NCBI GenBank assembly: GCA_041671505.1
Contig: JBAZBK010000002.1
Location: 327,603 to 391,602 of the forward strand
Length of the DNA: 64,000 nucleotides
Source: JACPDH01 sp041671505
Lineage (GTDB): Bacteria; Acidobacteriota; Thermoanaerobaculia; Gp7-AA8
Direction of reading: 5' to 3'
Positions 27,410 to 35,844 of this stretch are shown in pieces; position 1 is the first letter of the stretch; each line of letters starts with the position of its first letter. Under the pieces are notes generated by a model. The model searched no databases, was not told where the DNA came from, and worked only from the letters and a program-made list of their open reading frames with translations. A program made the translations under genes and the position numbers.

Positions 27410-28668
27410 CCGGCTGGAAAGAGGCGATCGAGTCCGAGTGGAAGCGTCGGCGGGGAGGCGAGGAGCATCGTTGGCGCTTCCCCCTCATCGCGCAGGGCTT
27501 CGACTCGCGTGAGATCATCGACGCGGTCGACGTGCTGCTCAGCGGTCGCATCACGATGGGTGAGCGCGTGGCCGAATTCGAGCGCCGCTTCGCCTCGATC
27601 GTGGGAGCTCCTCACGCAGTCATGGTGAACTCCGGTTCGTCGGCGAATCTGCTCGCCGTCAGCGCGCTCGTGAATCCCGCGCGAGCGGGCGCCCTCTCCC
27701 GCGGCGATGAAGTGCTGGTCCCCGCCGTCTGCTGGCCGACGAGCATCTGGCCGGCTATTCAGCTCGGCCTGAAGGCCGTATTCGTCGACGTCGATCCTTC
27801 GACGCTCAACATGTCGATGGACGACCTCCGTCGCAAGCTCACGTCACGCAGTCGCGCGGTGATGGCCGTTCACATCCTCGGCAACTCGTCCCCGATGGAC
27901 GAGCTCCTCGACATCGCGCGAGCGCACGGCTTGAAGCTGATCGAGGACACCTGCGAGTCGCTCGGCTCCAGGGCCGGAGCGAAGACGCTCGGAACGTCGG
28001 GCGACTTCGGGACATACTCCTTCTACTACTCTCATCACATCACGACGGGAGAAGGAGGGATGGTCGTCTGCGCGACGCAGGAGGATGACGACCTGCTTCG
28101 TTGCCTCCGGGCGCACGGCTGGTCGCGGGAGCTCTCGAACCGGAGCGAAGTTCAGGCGGCGAACCCCGACATCGATCCCCGTTTCCTCTTCGTGAACACC
28201 GGCTACAACGTCCGGCCGACGGAAGTCGCCGCGGCGTTCGGGCTGCGCCAGCTCGAGCGCCTCGCGACGATGAACGCAACGCGCAACCGGAACCTGGCAA
28301 GGCTTCGCGAGACTCTGCTCGCGCATCCCCGCTGGCACGATCAGATCGAGTTTCCGCGGCCCTCGCCCCGCACCGAGCCTGCATGGTTCGGCGCCCCGAT
28401 GCTTCTCGCCGAGCGTTTCGCCGCGCGCAAGCAGCTCTATCTCGACTACCTCACGTCGCACGGTGTGGAGAATCGCCCGATCGTCTCGGGGAACTTCGCG
28501 CGCCAGCCCGCGCTTCACCTGTTAGGCGTCGATCTCGACCCCGCCGACTTTCCCGGCGCCGAGAGGGTCGGCCGTTGCGGATTCTTCATCGGCCTGCATA
28601 CCGAGCCCATCGAGGAGTCCGACATCACGATGCTTGCGGATATCCTTCTCGGATATGAGCTCGACTGA
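27406..28668 (+). CDS. PLP/PMP-dependent sugar 3-dehydratase-like enzyme (DegT/RfbH/ColD family)
   Basis: The 420-residue protein has the fold and motifs of sugar aminotransferases: NSGSSANLLAVSAL, GDEVLVPAVCWPTS and VFVDVDPSTLN. It continues with LIEDTCESLGS, and GTYSFYYSHHITTGEGG. The residue that should be the PLP lysine is His210 in SHHITTGEGG. That Lys-to-His change is the hallmark of the deoxysugar 3-dehydratases RfbH (E1) and ColD, not of aminotransferases. The cysteine cluster that holds the 2Fe-2S centre of RfbH is absent, so a ColD-like reaction without a separate reductase is more likely. Its neighbours are a glycosyltransferase and an NAD-sugar epimerase. Confidence 0.88.
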   Translation: MTGWKEAIESEWKRRRGGEEHRWRFPLIAQGFDSREIIDAVDVLLSGRITMGERVAEFERRFASIVGAPHAVMVNSGSSANLLAVSALVNPARAGALSRGDEVLVPAVCWPTSIWPAIQLGLKAVFVDVDPSTLNMSMDDLRRKLTSRSRAVMAVHILGNSSPMDELLDIARAHGLKLIEDTCESLGSRAGAKTLGTSGDFGTYSFYYSHHITTGEGGMVVCATQEDDDLLRCLRAHGWSRELSNRSEVQAANPDIDPRFLFVNTGYNVRPTEVAAAFGLRQLERLATMNATRNRNLARLRETLLAHPRWHDQIEFPRPSPRTEPAWFGAPMLLAERFAARKQLYLDYLTSHGVENRPIVSGNFARQPALHLLGVDLDPADFPGAERVGRCGFFIGLHTEPIEESDITMLADILLGYELD

Positions 28669-29512
28669 ACAGCACGTCGGAATCACCGGTGCGAGCGGCG
28701 TGCTCGGACGAGCGCTCGTTCAGTCCCGCGACGTCGCGTGGCATGCGTTCCCGGGAGATATCCGCAGCGGAGCTCAGCTGAGCGACTGGCTCGACGGCTG
28801 CCCTCCCCTCGATGCAGTCTTCCATCTCGCCGCCGTCGTGCCGACGGCGCGGGTCGAGCGCGAACCGAAGAGTGCGTTCGACGTCAACGCCGGCGGAACG
28901 GCCAGCCTCCTCGAGGCACTCCGCCTCCGGAACGCATCGCCCTGGATCTTCCTCGCGTCGACCTCGCACGTCTACGAGGCCGCGATGCACCCGCTCGACG
29001 AAGACTCCCCGCTTCGCGCGTCATCTCTCTACGGAGCATCGAAACTCGCGGCGGAGGAGTGGGCCCGGGCCGTCTCGCGGAACGGCGCAATGCGGCTCTG
29101 CATCGGAAGGATCTTCAGCTACTCCGCGGCCGTGCAGGACGACTCCTATGTGATCCCCTCGCTCGTCACGCGAATCCGGAACGCACCGCCCGGCGGACGC
29201 CTCGAGGTGGCTGGATTCGGGAGCGTTCGCGACTTTCTCGCCGCGAGCGACGTCGCGGCGGCGATCCGACGGCTGCACGAGACTCGCTCCGAGGGTGTGT
29301 TCAACATCGGCTCGGGCAACGGTTGCTCGATCGGCGAGCTCGCGCGGCGGCTCACCGAGAAGCTCGGCCGCGGCGACCTTCGACTCGAACCGATCGGGAC
29401 GCAGGCTTCGACCATCGTCGCCGACGTCGGAAAGATCGGACAGATCGGCTGGCACCCCACCCGGTCCCTCGACGATCTTCTCGACGAAGTCATCGCAGCC
29501 CACGAAAGCTGA
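28655..29512 (+). CDS. NAD-dependent epimerase/dehydratase (extended SDR)
   Basis: The 285-residue protein has a Rossmann motif GITGASGVLG at the N terminus and FHLAAVVPTARVE. STSHVYE precedes the active-site YGASK (Tyr/Lys pair), and FGSVRDFLAASDVAAAI matches the family's C-terminal part. It should act on a nucleotide sugar as an epimerase, reductase or dehydratase. The ATG at 28655 overlaps the dehydratase gene by 14 bases. With the PLP dehydratase upstream it probably makes a deoxysugar nucleotide used by the operon's glycosyltransferase. Confidence 0.88.
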   Translation: MSSTEQHVGITGASGVLGRALVQSRDVAWHAFPGDIRSGAQLSDWLDGCPPLDAVFHLAAVVPTARVEREPKSAFDVNAGGTASLLEALRLRNASPWIFLASTSHVYEAAMHPLDEDSPLRASSLYGASKLAAEEWARAVSRNGAMRLCIGRIFSYSAAVQDDSYVIPSLVTRIRNAPPGGRLEVAGFGSVRDFLAASDVAAAIRRLHETRSEGVFNIGSGNGCSIGELARRLTEKLGRGDLRLEPIGTQASTIVADVGKIGQIGWHPTRSLDDLLDEVIAAHES

Positions 29513-29672
29513 TGCTGCCGCTGGCGCAGCACCCGGTCGTCTCCGCGATGGACCGAGGTAACTGTCAGGACTCGCCGCTCCCGAATTCGCGCGCCGTGCG
29601 CAGCGCTTCCGTGTAAGATTTCCAAAATTCCAAAAACGAGCAAATCCGAAGTTGGCAGTCAGGGAGAGCTCC

Positions 29673-31847
29673 ATGCTTCGAGAGAGCGAATTCATTCGCC
29701 AGCTGCGCACGCTCCTGTCGGGAAGGGTCAGCGGACTCGACGACCAGAGGAAGCTCGATATCATCAGACGGCTCTCGGAGGAGTACAGCACCGGCGGCGC
29801 GGCGACGTCGACCGAGTGCTACTGGGTTCCCTTCGTGACCGGCCGTCGCCCAATCGACGAGGCGACCTATCCCGGCCTCGGATCGAGCGATCACGTCGCG
29901 CTCATCCGCAGCGGCGAGGAGTCGGCCGAGAACCGTTGCTACCTCCTCTTCCGCCTCGGGCACCTCGAAAACCTCACCGACGAGGAGCTCGCCTGCTGCG
30001 AAGTCAAGGTAACACTCTCGTTCGCCGGACCATGGGGCGAGCTGGCTACCGAGCCGCTTCCGACCTGGAGCTCCCGTCGCGTCACTCCGCGAAAGTTCGT
30101 TCAGAGCGAGTCCGGGGCGCCGGTACTCGCCGATGCCGCGTGGCGCGATGCGGAGAGTCACGCGTTCGTGCTCGAGCTCTCCCCCGAAGGAGACTTCCTT
30201 CCCGGGAAGGGATGGATCTTCGAGGATCTCGACCCGACGATCCGTACCCGCGCCACCGACTCGGGCGATCCATTCACGTTCGGCAATCTCTTCCTGCAGC
30301 AGGTCCGCGCGGAGATCGTTTTGTCGCGCGACGGCGTTTCGGTCTCGGCATCGGAAGAGCTGCTCGACGTCTGTGACTCGCGACGCTTCGGATCGCTCTA
30401 CAAGCGCGTGGTCGAGCGCGTGATCATCCCCGACACGAGACGCCAGGCCGAGCGCCACAAGCAGCCGTGGCTCAGCCACTCCTACCATCCCTGGTTTCCC
30501 GTGCTTCTCATCGGGGCGGACAAGGCCGATCTCTACACGCGCGCGCTCGTCGAAGACATCGTCCACAAGAAGCGACATCTGACCGATCCGCGCTGGCTCC
30601 TTCGGGTCGGCCTCTATCTCGAGTTCCTCACCTGCATCGGCATCTTCGAGGCGGTGAAGGACGATCTCGGTGACCTTCTCACGCCGTCCGAGCGCACCGC
30701 GTACGAGACGAGCCCCTGGTTCAGCGAGATCCGGAAATCGGTCAACGTCGAGGGATGGAAGCACGTCTGGTCGCTCCGCGGCATCGTCATGCCGACGGTC
30801 GGTGCGCCTAACGCTGGCGAGGTGTCGGCGCTCAACCTCCTCGCGAAGAAGAAGGCGACGCTCGCGTTCCTCGAGACGCACCACGAGGATCTCAAGCACG
30901 CGATCCGTCTCGCCGGGCCTAACGAGCACAACTCGCAGGAGACGTGGCATCGGGTCTTCCGCGACGCCGAGCGCGCCGTCTTGCGCAAGACCCCCTCGGC
31001 GTTTCCCGAAGTCGCGGCCCTCGGGCCGAAGGCGGCGGAAGTGATCCTCTGGCACCGCAAGGGCAAGCTCGCCGGGATCAACCTCACACAGATGAGCTCG
31101 TGGTTCGGCGACCAGGACGGCCTCTACGCCTCCGCATGCAATCAGTACCGCGCGTCGATGAACCACGTCGCCGACTGGGCCAAGTCGAAGGCGCTCATGG
31201 ACCATGCCGGCAACGAGTGCGTCCCCGAGGGCGTGAGCCTCCTCGCTGCGTTCATGGACGGCAAGCACGTCAGACTCGGGCAGCTGCAGCGGCGTGACGG
31301 CTATGCCGAAACGATCGACGTCGCCGCCGACGCGCCCGCCGAATTCGACGTCTCGCGCGAGCGGATTCTCCACCTGCTCCGCACGATCCCGATGTTCGAG
31401 CCCTTCGACGAGGACGAGCTCCGGCATCTCGCCTCGACAGTGCGTCCGATCGTGCTCGGCCCGATCGAGCGGATCATCGTCCAGGGCCGGCCGGGATCGT
31501 CGCTCTTCATCCTCGCCGAGGGAGAGCTCGAGGTCCTGGTGCGACAGGCGGACGGACATGACCTCGCCGTCGCGACGCTCGACGCGGGGGCGGTCTTCGG
31601 CGAGCGTTCGCTGCTCACCGGAGAGCCGCGAAGCGCGACGGTGCGATCGATCGACTCGGCGGTCGTCTACGAGATCGGGCAGCGACAGCTCGCGCCGATC
31701 CTCCAGGCGCGCCCGTCGGCGATCGACGAGCTCGCAGCCATCATGGAACCACGCCTTCGCGCGACGGCGGCGGCCGGAGAGAGTTACGAGAGCAAGAAGC
31801 AATTGCGATCGCTCGCCGGGTCGATCAGGAAGTTCTTCCTGTCTTGA
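29673..31847 (+). CDS. Large protein of unknown function with C-terminal cyclic-nucleotide-binding domain
   Basis: The 724-residue protein has no signal peptide or membrane helix. About 580 N-terminal residues match no family I recognise; they include Trp/His/Cys-rich stretches such as WLSHSYHPWFPVLLIGADKAD and SWFGDQDGLYASACNQY. The C-terminal ~110 residues (about 575-690) are a cyclic-nucleotide-binding domain: FEPFDEDELRHLA, GSSLFILAEGELEVLV, then VFGERSLLTGEPRSATV, where the Glu and Arg that bind the phosphate are present. The domain usually gates an attached activity by cAMP or cGMP. The ATG at 29673 follows AGGGAGAG by four to five bases; an upstream TTG at 29652 is less likely. It appears monocistronic. 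Confidence 0.8.
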   Translation: MLRESEFIRQLRTLLSGRVSGLDDQRKLDIIRRLSEEYSTGGAATSTECYWVPFVTGRRPIDEATYPGLGSSDHVALIRSGEESAENRCYLLFRLGHLENLTDEELACCEVKVTLSFAGPWGELATEPLPTWSSRRVTPRKFVQSESGAPVLADAAWRDAESHAFVLELSPEGDFLPGKGWIFEDLDPTIRTRATDSGDPFTFGNLFLQQVRAEIVLSRDGVSVSASEELLDVCDSRRFGSLYKRVVERVIIPDTRRQAERHKQPWLSHSYHPWFPVLLIGADKADLYTRALVEDIVHKKRHLTDPRWLLRVGLYLEFLTCIGIFEAVKDDLGDLLTPSERTAYETSPWFSEIRKSVNVEGWKHVWSLRGIVMPTVGAPNAGEVSALNLLAKKKATLAFLETHHEDLKHAIRLAGPNEHNSQETWHRVFRDAERAVLRKTPSAFPEVAALGPKAAEVILWHRKGKLAGINLTQMSSWFGDQDGLYASACNQYRASMNHVADWAKSKALMDHAGNECVPEGVSLLAAFMDGKHVRLGQLQRRDGYAETIDVAADAPAEFDVSRERILHLLRTIPMFEPFDEDELRHLASTVRPIVLGPIERIIVQGRPGSSLFILAEGELEVLVRQADGHDLAVATLDAGAVFGERSLLTGEPRSATVRSIDSAVVYEIGQRQLAPILQARPSAIDELAAIMEPRLRATAAAGESYESKKQLRSLAGSIRKFFLS

Positions 31848-31892
31848 GACGGGCCCCGACGGCGCCTCACGGAGTAAAGTGAGCATCGCGCC

Positions 31893-32384
31893 ATGACTCC
31901 GTTTACCCGATTGCTCGCATTCACCTTCGCTTCAATGCTCGCGTTCCAGACCGGAGCGGCCGCCCCGAACTGCCAGCTCAAAGACGAGCGGGTGGAGCGA
32001 GCCATCGCCTCGGTAGCGACGGAACTGCAGGGGACGGAGTACTGTCAGTTCCGCCGCTATCTCTCGCTCGACGACATCGATTCGGATGGAAAGGCAGACT
32101 TCCTCGTCACCTTCAATGTCGAGGGCACTGGCGAGGGAAACGGCAACGACGTCGTCGCCTATCTCATGGCGTTCATCACGTCGCGGACCGGGAAGGCTCC
32201 GATGCGGCTGGAGGTCGGAAAGCGCGGCACCCGGCTCCCGAATGCCATCTGGTTCGACGGACGAGACGCCCTGATCGGCTTCGTGCGCTGGCTCGACTCC
32301 GACGCGAGCTGCTGCCCGTCGGGCAACGAGAAGCGCCGCTACGTGATCACGCGCGACACGATCGTCGAGAAGCGCGAGCAGTGA
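31893..32384 (+). CDS. Hypothetical secreted protein
   Basis: The 163-residue protein has a signal peptide (RLLAFTFASMLAFQTGAAA). A calcium-type Asp-rich loop, LDDIDSDGKADFLVTFNVEG, resembles FG-GAP or dockerin-like repeats, and a Cys pair occurs in DASCCPSG. No enzyme motif is seen and I do not recognise the family. It starts 45 bases after the cyclic-nucleotide-binding protein and may share its transcript. Confidence 0.65.
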   Translation: MTPFTRLLAFTFASMLAFQTGAAAPNCQLKDERVERAIASVATELQGTEYCQFRRYLSLDDIDSDGKADFLVTFNVEGTGEGNGNDVVAYLMAFITSRTGKAPMRLEVGKRGTRLPNAIWFDGRDALIGFVRWLDSDASCCPSGNEKRRYVITRDTIVEKREQ

Positions 32385-32525
32385 CGCGCAACTCAGCGTC
32401 GCCACCGAAGCCGCGGATGCGCTTCGCATTCGCACTGCGCATCACGCACCGACTTCTTTCGGAGTAATCCGTATCAAAGGCGCTCCAGGCGGAAGCACAA
32501 TCTCGCGCGAATCCCCGCCTGCTCG

Positions 32526-32552
32526 TCGCCTTTCGCCTTTCGCCTATCGCCT
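32526..32552. repeat. Heptamer repeat tract (TCGCCTT-like)
   Basis: Three to four tandem copies of TCGCCTT/TCGCCTA lie just beyond the end of the kinase-hydrolase gene. They are the same unit as at 17140-17211. Confidence 0.65.
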
Positions 32553-32560
32553 GCGTCTCG

Positions 32561-35536
32561 TCAGACCGGCCCGAGGTACCTGTCGAGCCAGTCGAGCGAC
32601 TCCTTGATCATGTCGGTGCGCGGCACCGAGTGCCCGCCCGGGAAGACGAGGCGCTTCTTTTGATCCGCGGGAGATCCGAGGAGATCGAAGAGCGGCTTCT
32701 GCGACGTCTCCGGAGGGAAGAAGAAATCGAGCTCACCGTTGAGGATCAGCGTCGGTTGTTTCACCTTGCCGACGTAGTTGACCTGATCGGCCTCGGGGAG
32801 CGCCTTCTGGAAGCTGAGCCCCGCGACGTAGAGGACGTTCGCCTTGATGCGCGGCTCGACCGCGGGCATGATCGCACCCATCGCTCCGCCCCAGCTCAAA
32901 CCGTAGTAGGCGAGCTTCGAGGCATCGACGTCGCTCCTCGTCTCGAGGTAGTCGATCGTGCGGCTCATGTCCTTCGCCCACATGATCACGTGGTCCTTGT
33001 AGAAGGTCGTCTCGCGCTGCGTGTCGGAGCTGAGCTCGTCCGCGCGCTCGTACGTTCCCTTGTAGATCGGCCACACGATCGCGCGACCGCTCCTGACAAC
33101 GAAGTCGATGCGCCCCGGCTCGAGCGTCGCGCTCGATTGCGCGCCGATCGATCCCGATCCGGGAAATGTCAGCACGACCTGGTACGGCGCCTTTCCTGAC
33201 AGCGGCAGGAAGAGGTACGCCATCATCCGTTCCTCTCCGTACGCCGCGCGAAAGGTGATCTTCTGACGGACGTAGGTCGAGGTCCGCTTCTCCTCGTCGA
33301 TCTTCGCGTCGAGCGGAGCCTTGTCGTAGGCGAAGAGGCGGAGATACTGCGCGAAGACTTCGTCCGACACCGGCTTCTGCGCATAGAAGTCGCGGAAGCG
33401 CCGGTCGATCTGCTTCTCGAGCTCGGCGAGCTTCGGCTCACCACCCACGATCCGAATGCATCGGAAGCCGTTGGTCGCGGAGCGGTCGAACGCGGGCTGT
33501 GCGTACGAATCGGAGAAGGCGTAGTCGGGGTCGTTCCACCCGGCGCCGAGGATGAAGCGCGAGCGACCGTCGTCGTTCGCGTTCGAGACCCACTCGCGCA
33601 CGTTGCCCGCGAGATCGCGCGCACCGAAGCGATTGACGCTCTTCGTCGAGCCGACCGGGACTGCCCCGCTGCCCGATAGGTTCGCGAACGGGACGATCCG
33701 CGAGCTCGCGACGGTGAAGGCGACGCGAGTCCAGTGGTAGACGGTCGGGAGCCGCTTACCGGCCCACGCCGCGTACGCCGCGGCCTCGTACCAGCTGACG
33801 CCGGCGACCGGATAGTCGTCCTGTCCCGCGGGATAGGCGCCGACTTCCCACGTGGCCGGCCCGGTACGGCCGGTTCGGTCGGTGAATCGCGCGATCGCCT
33901 CCTCGAACGAGAGGGTGCGATCGCCGTCGACGAACGGCTGCGTCCAGTACTTCCGCTCCGCGTATCCGCCAGCGTCGACGAAGCGCTTGAACTCGCGGTT
34001 CGTCACCTCGTTCCGGTCGATGTCGAAGGCCACGGTCGGCACGGCGGGGAGATGCTCGAAGCCCGAGAGGTAGAGATCGAACGCTCCGGCCGGAACGCGA
34101 ACCATCTCGGGCGCCATGGTCGACGAATCGCCCAGTGGATAGCTCCAGGTTCCGTCGCCGCCTAACGGGAAGTTCCAGATCACGTCGTCGACCGGCTGCT
34201 TGCCGGCGAGCTCGAGGTGGACCCGGGTGAAGCCGCGCGGATAGGCGAACTTCTCGATCGGCGTCTTTCCGAGCACGATCGGCGCGGAGTCGGGATCGTC
34301 GTAGTAGCGCACGGTGACCGTCGCACCGGGCGGATCGGACTCGATGGAGACGGGCCGCGTGAACTTGCCGCGAAGCTGCGCGACGAGCGGCTCGCCGGGG
34401 GCGACCGCCTCGATCTTCCGAGCGAGCACCCACGCGTCCCAGCTCTCCCTCCCCTCCTCCAGCGCCTGGATCCGGTCGACGGTCGACTGGAGGGCGGGGA
34501 GCGCCTCGTTGCGCAGCCAGCGCTGCTGCGCCTGGCGCCGGTAGAACCACGTGCCCGCGAGAGCGAGCACGACGAGTAGTGCAGCACCGGTCAGCACCCG
34601 CCCCGCGCGCTTCCTCGGAAGTGGCATCGCATTGCGGCCCGAGCCGGAGCTGATATCGACCCGCAGCGCGTCAAGCGCGTCGCGCAATGCCGATGCGTCC
34701 GCATAGCGGGCGTCGGGCTTCTTCTCGAGACAGCGGAAGACGATCGAGTCGAGCGGCTCCGGTGCAGCCGGGACGAGCGCCGTCACCGGCGGCGGAGTGT
34801 CGCGCAGGATCGACGTCAGAAGCGAGATCGTGTTGTCGCCCGAGAACGGCCTGCGTCCGGTCGCCATCTCGTAAAGAACGATGCCGAACGAGAAGATGTC
34901 GGAGCGCTGGTCGACCGCCTGCCCCTGCGCCTGCTCCGGCGACATGTAGGCCACGGTTCCGAGCAGCGTTCCCTGGCGCGTCGTCGTTGCCTTGCGCGGG
35001 CCGGACTCGCCGTCGCGCAGCGCCGTCGCGTCGTCGGCCGTCACCACCGCGCCGCCTAACTTCGCGAGCCCGAAGTCGAGGATCTTCGGACGCCCGTCAC
35101 GGTCGATCATGATGTTGTCGGGCTTCAGGTCGCGGTGGATCACGTGCTGCCGGTGCGCCGCGGCGAGCCCGCCGGCGATCGCGGCGGCCAGCTCGACCAC
35201 GCGCGGCGGTTCGATGCCGTGGGCGAGCTCCTCTCCCAGCGTCCGGCCGCGCACGAGCTCCATCGCCAGGAAGCGGACGGCCCCGTCCTGATGAAGGCCG
35301 TAAACCGCGGCGACGTTCGGATGGTTCAATGACGCGAGCAGCTTCGCTTCGCGTTCGAATCTCGCAAGGCGCTCCGGATCGCGCGCGAACTCCTCGGGGA
35401 GGATCTTGATCGCGACCTCGCGATCGAGAATCGTGTCGAGCGCGCGCCAGACGACTCCCATCCCTCCCGCGCCGAGGCGCTCGATGAGACGGTAGTGGAG
35501 CAGCGCGCTGCCTGATTCGATCCTTGAGTCGGCCAT
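32561..35536 (-). CDS. Ser/Thr protein kinase fused to PEGA, FGE-sulfatase and alpha/beta-hydrolase domains
   Basis: The 991-residue protein has four parts. A Hanks kinase occupies about 14-285 (LGAGGMGVVWRALD, HRDLKPDNIM, DFGLAKL, VAYMSPEQ), followed by one membrane helix (about 307-328). A PEGA-like beta domain contains SIESDPPGATVTVRYY. A formylglycine-generating-enzyme (SUMF1) fold lies at about 470-690 (MVRVPAGAF, NEVTNREFKRFVDAGGY, GVSWYEAAAYAAWAGKRLP, DLAGNVREWV, NGFRC). A dienelactone-hydrolase-like domain ends the protein, with GLSWGGAMG (nucleophile Ser), NGELDFFFP (Asp) and FPGGHSVP (His). The last parts should be extracytoplasmic. The start is the ATG at 35536; upstream open frame is probably non-coding. 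Confidence 0.88.
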   Translation of the reverse strand: MADSRIESGSALLHYRLIERLGAGGMGVVWRALDTILDREVAIKILPEEFARDPERLARFEREAKLLASLNHPNVAAVYGLHQDGAVRFLAMELVRGRTLGEELAHGIEPPRVVELAAAIAGGLAAAHRQHVIHRDLKPDNIMIDRDGRPKILDFGLAKLGGAVVTADDATALRDGESGPRKATTTRQGTLLGTVAYMSPEQAQGQAVDQRSDIFSFGIVLYEMATGRRPFSGDNTISLLTSILRDTPPPVTALVPAAPEPLDSIVFRCLEKKPDARYADASALRDALDALRVDISSGSGRNAMPLPRKRAGRVLTGAALLVVLALAGTWFYRRQAQQRWLRNEALPALQSTVDRIQALEEGRESWDAWVLARKIEAVAPGEPLVAQLRGKFTRPVSIESDPPGATVTVRYYDDPDSAPIVLGKTPIEKFAYPRGFTRVHLELAGKQPVDDVIWNFPLGGDGTWSYPLGDSSTMAPEMVRVPAGAFDLYLSGFEHLPAVPTVAFDIDRNEVTNREFKRFVDAGGYAERKYWTQPFVDGDRTLSFEEAIARFTDRTGRTGPATWEVGAYPAGQDDYPVAGVSWYEAAAYAAWAGKRLPTVYHWTRVAFTVASSRIVPFANLSGSGAVPVGSTKSVNRFGARDLAGNVREWVSNANDDGRSRFILGAGWNDPDYAFSDSYAQPAFDRSATNGFRCIRIVGGEPKLAELEKQIDRRFRDFYAQKPVSDEVFAQYLRLFAYDKAPLDAKIDEEKRTSTYVRQKITFRAAYGEERMMAYLFLPLSGKAPYQVVLTFPGSGSIGAQSSATLEPGRIDFVVRSGRAIVWPIYKGTYERADELSSDTQRETTFYKDHVIMWAKDMSRTIDYLETRSDVDASKLAYYGLSWGGAMGAIMPAVEPRIKANVLYVAGLSFQKALPEADQVNYVGKVKQPTLILNGELDFFFPPETSQKPLFDLLGSPADQKKRLVFPGGHSVPRTDMIKESLDWLDRYLGPV

Positions 35537-35844
35537 GGGGAGACGGACGACATTAGAGCATGACGAGCGAGAAAACGCCCACGATCGGAAAGCCTCAGCG
35601 ATGGTCAAGTTCTTCGACGCTCGTCCGTCCCCCACGCCCGCTCGAACGGAGATCTACCGTCGCATTGTCTCGCCGCCTCCGACTGCGTCGCACGAATCGG
35701 CGCACGATCACGACGGAGCAGCGATGCCAGGATCATGCGGTTCTGTTCCGACCGGAGCTTCTCTCCTACCGAACGGACTTGCGCCGCACATCCACGAGGA
35801 GAACAATCGGAAGCGCTCGCACAACCTGCCAGCTGGAGGCACCC
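35537..35844. other. Intergenic region, kinase-hydrolase gene / secreted 884-residue protein
   Basis: This 308-base spacer between divergent genes has no convincing coding frame. Open frames crossing it lack ribosome sites. No clear promoter, repeat or RNA structure is visible. Confidence 0.4.

Noticed and set aside
27406..28668. Ordinary sugar aminotransferase
   Set aside because: The PLP lysine is replaced by His in SHHITTGEGG, as in 3-dehydratases.
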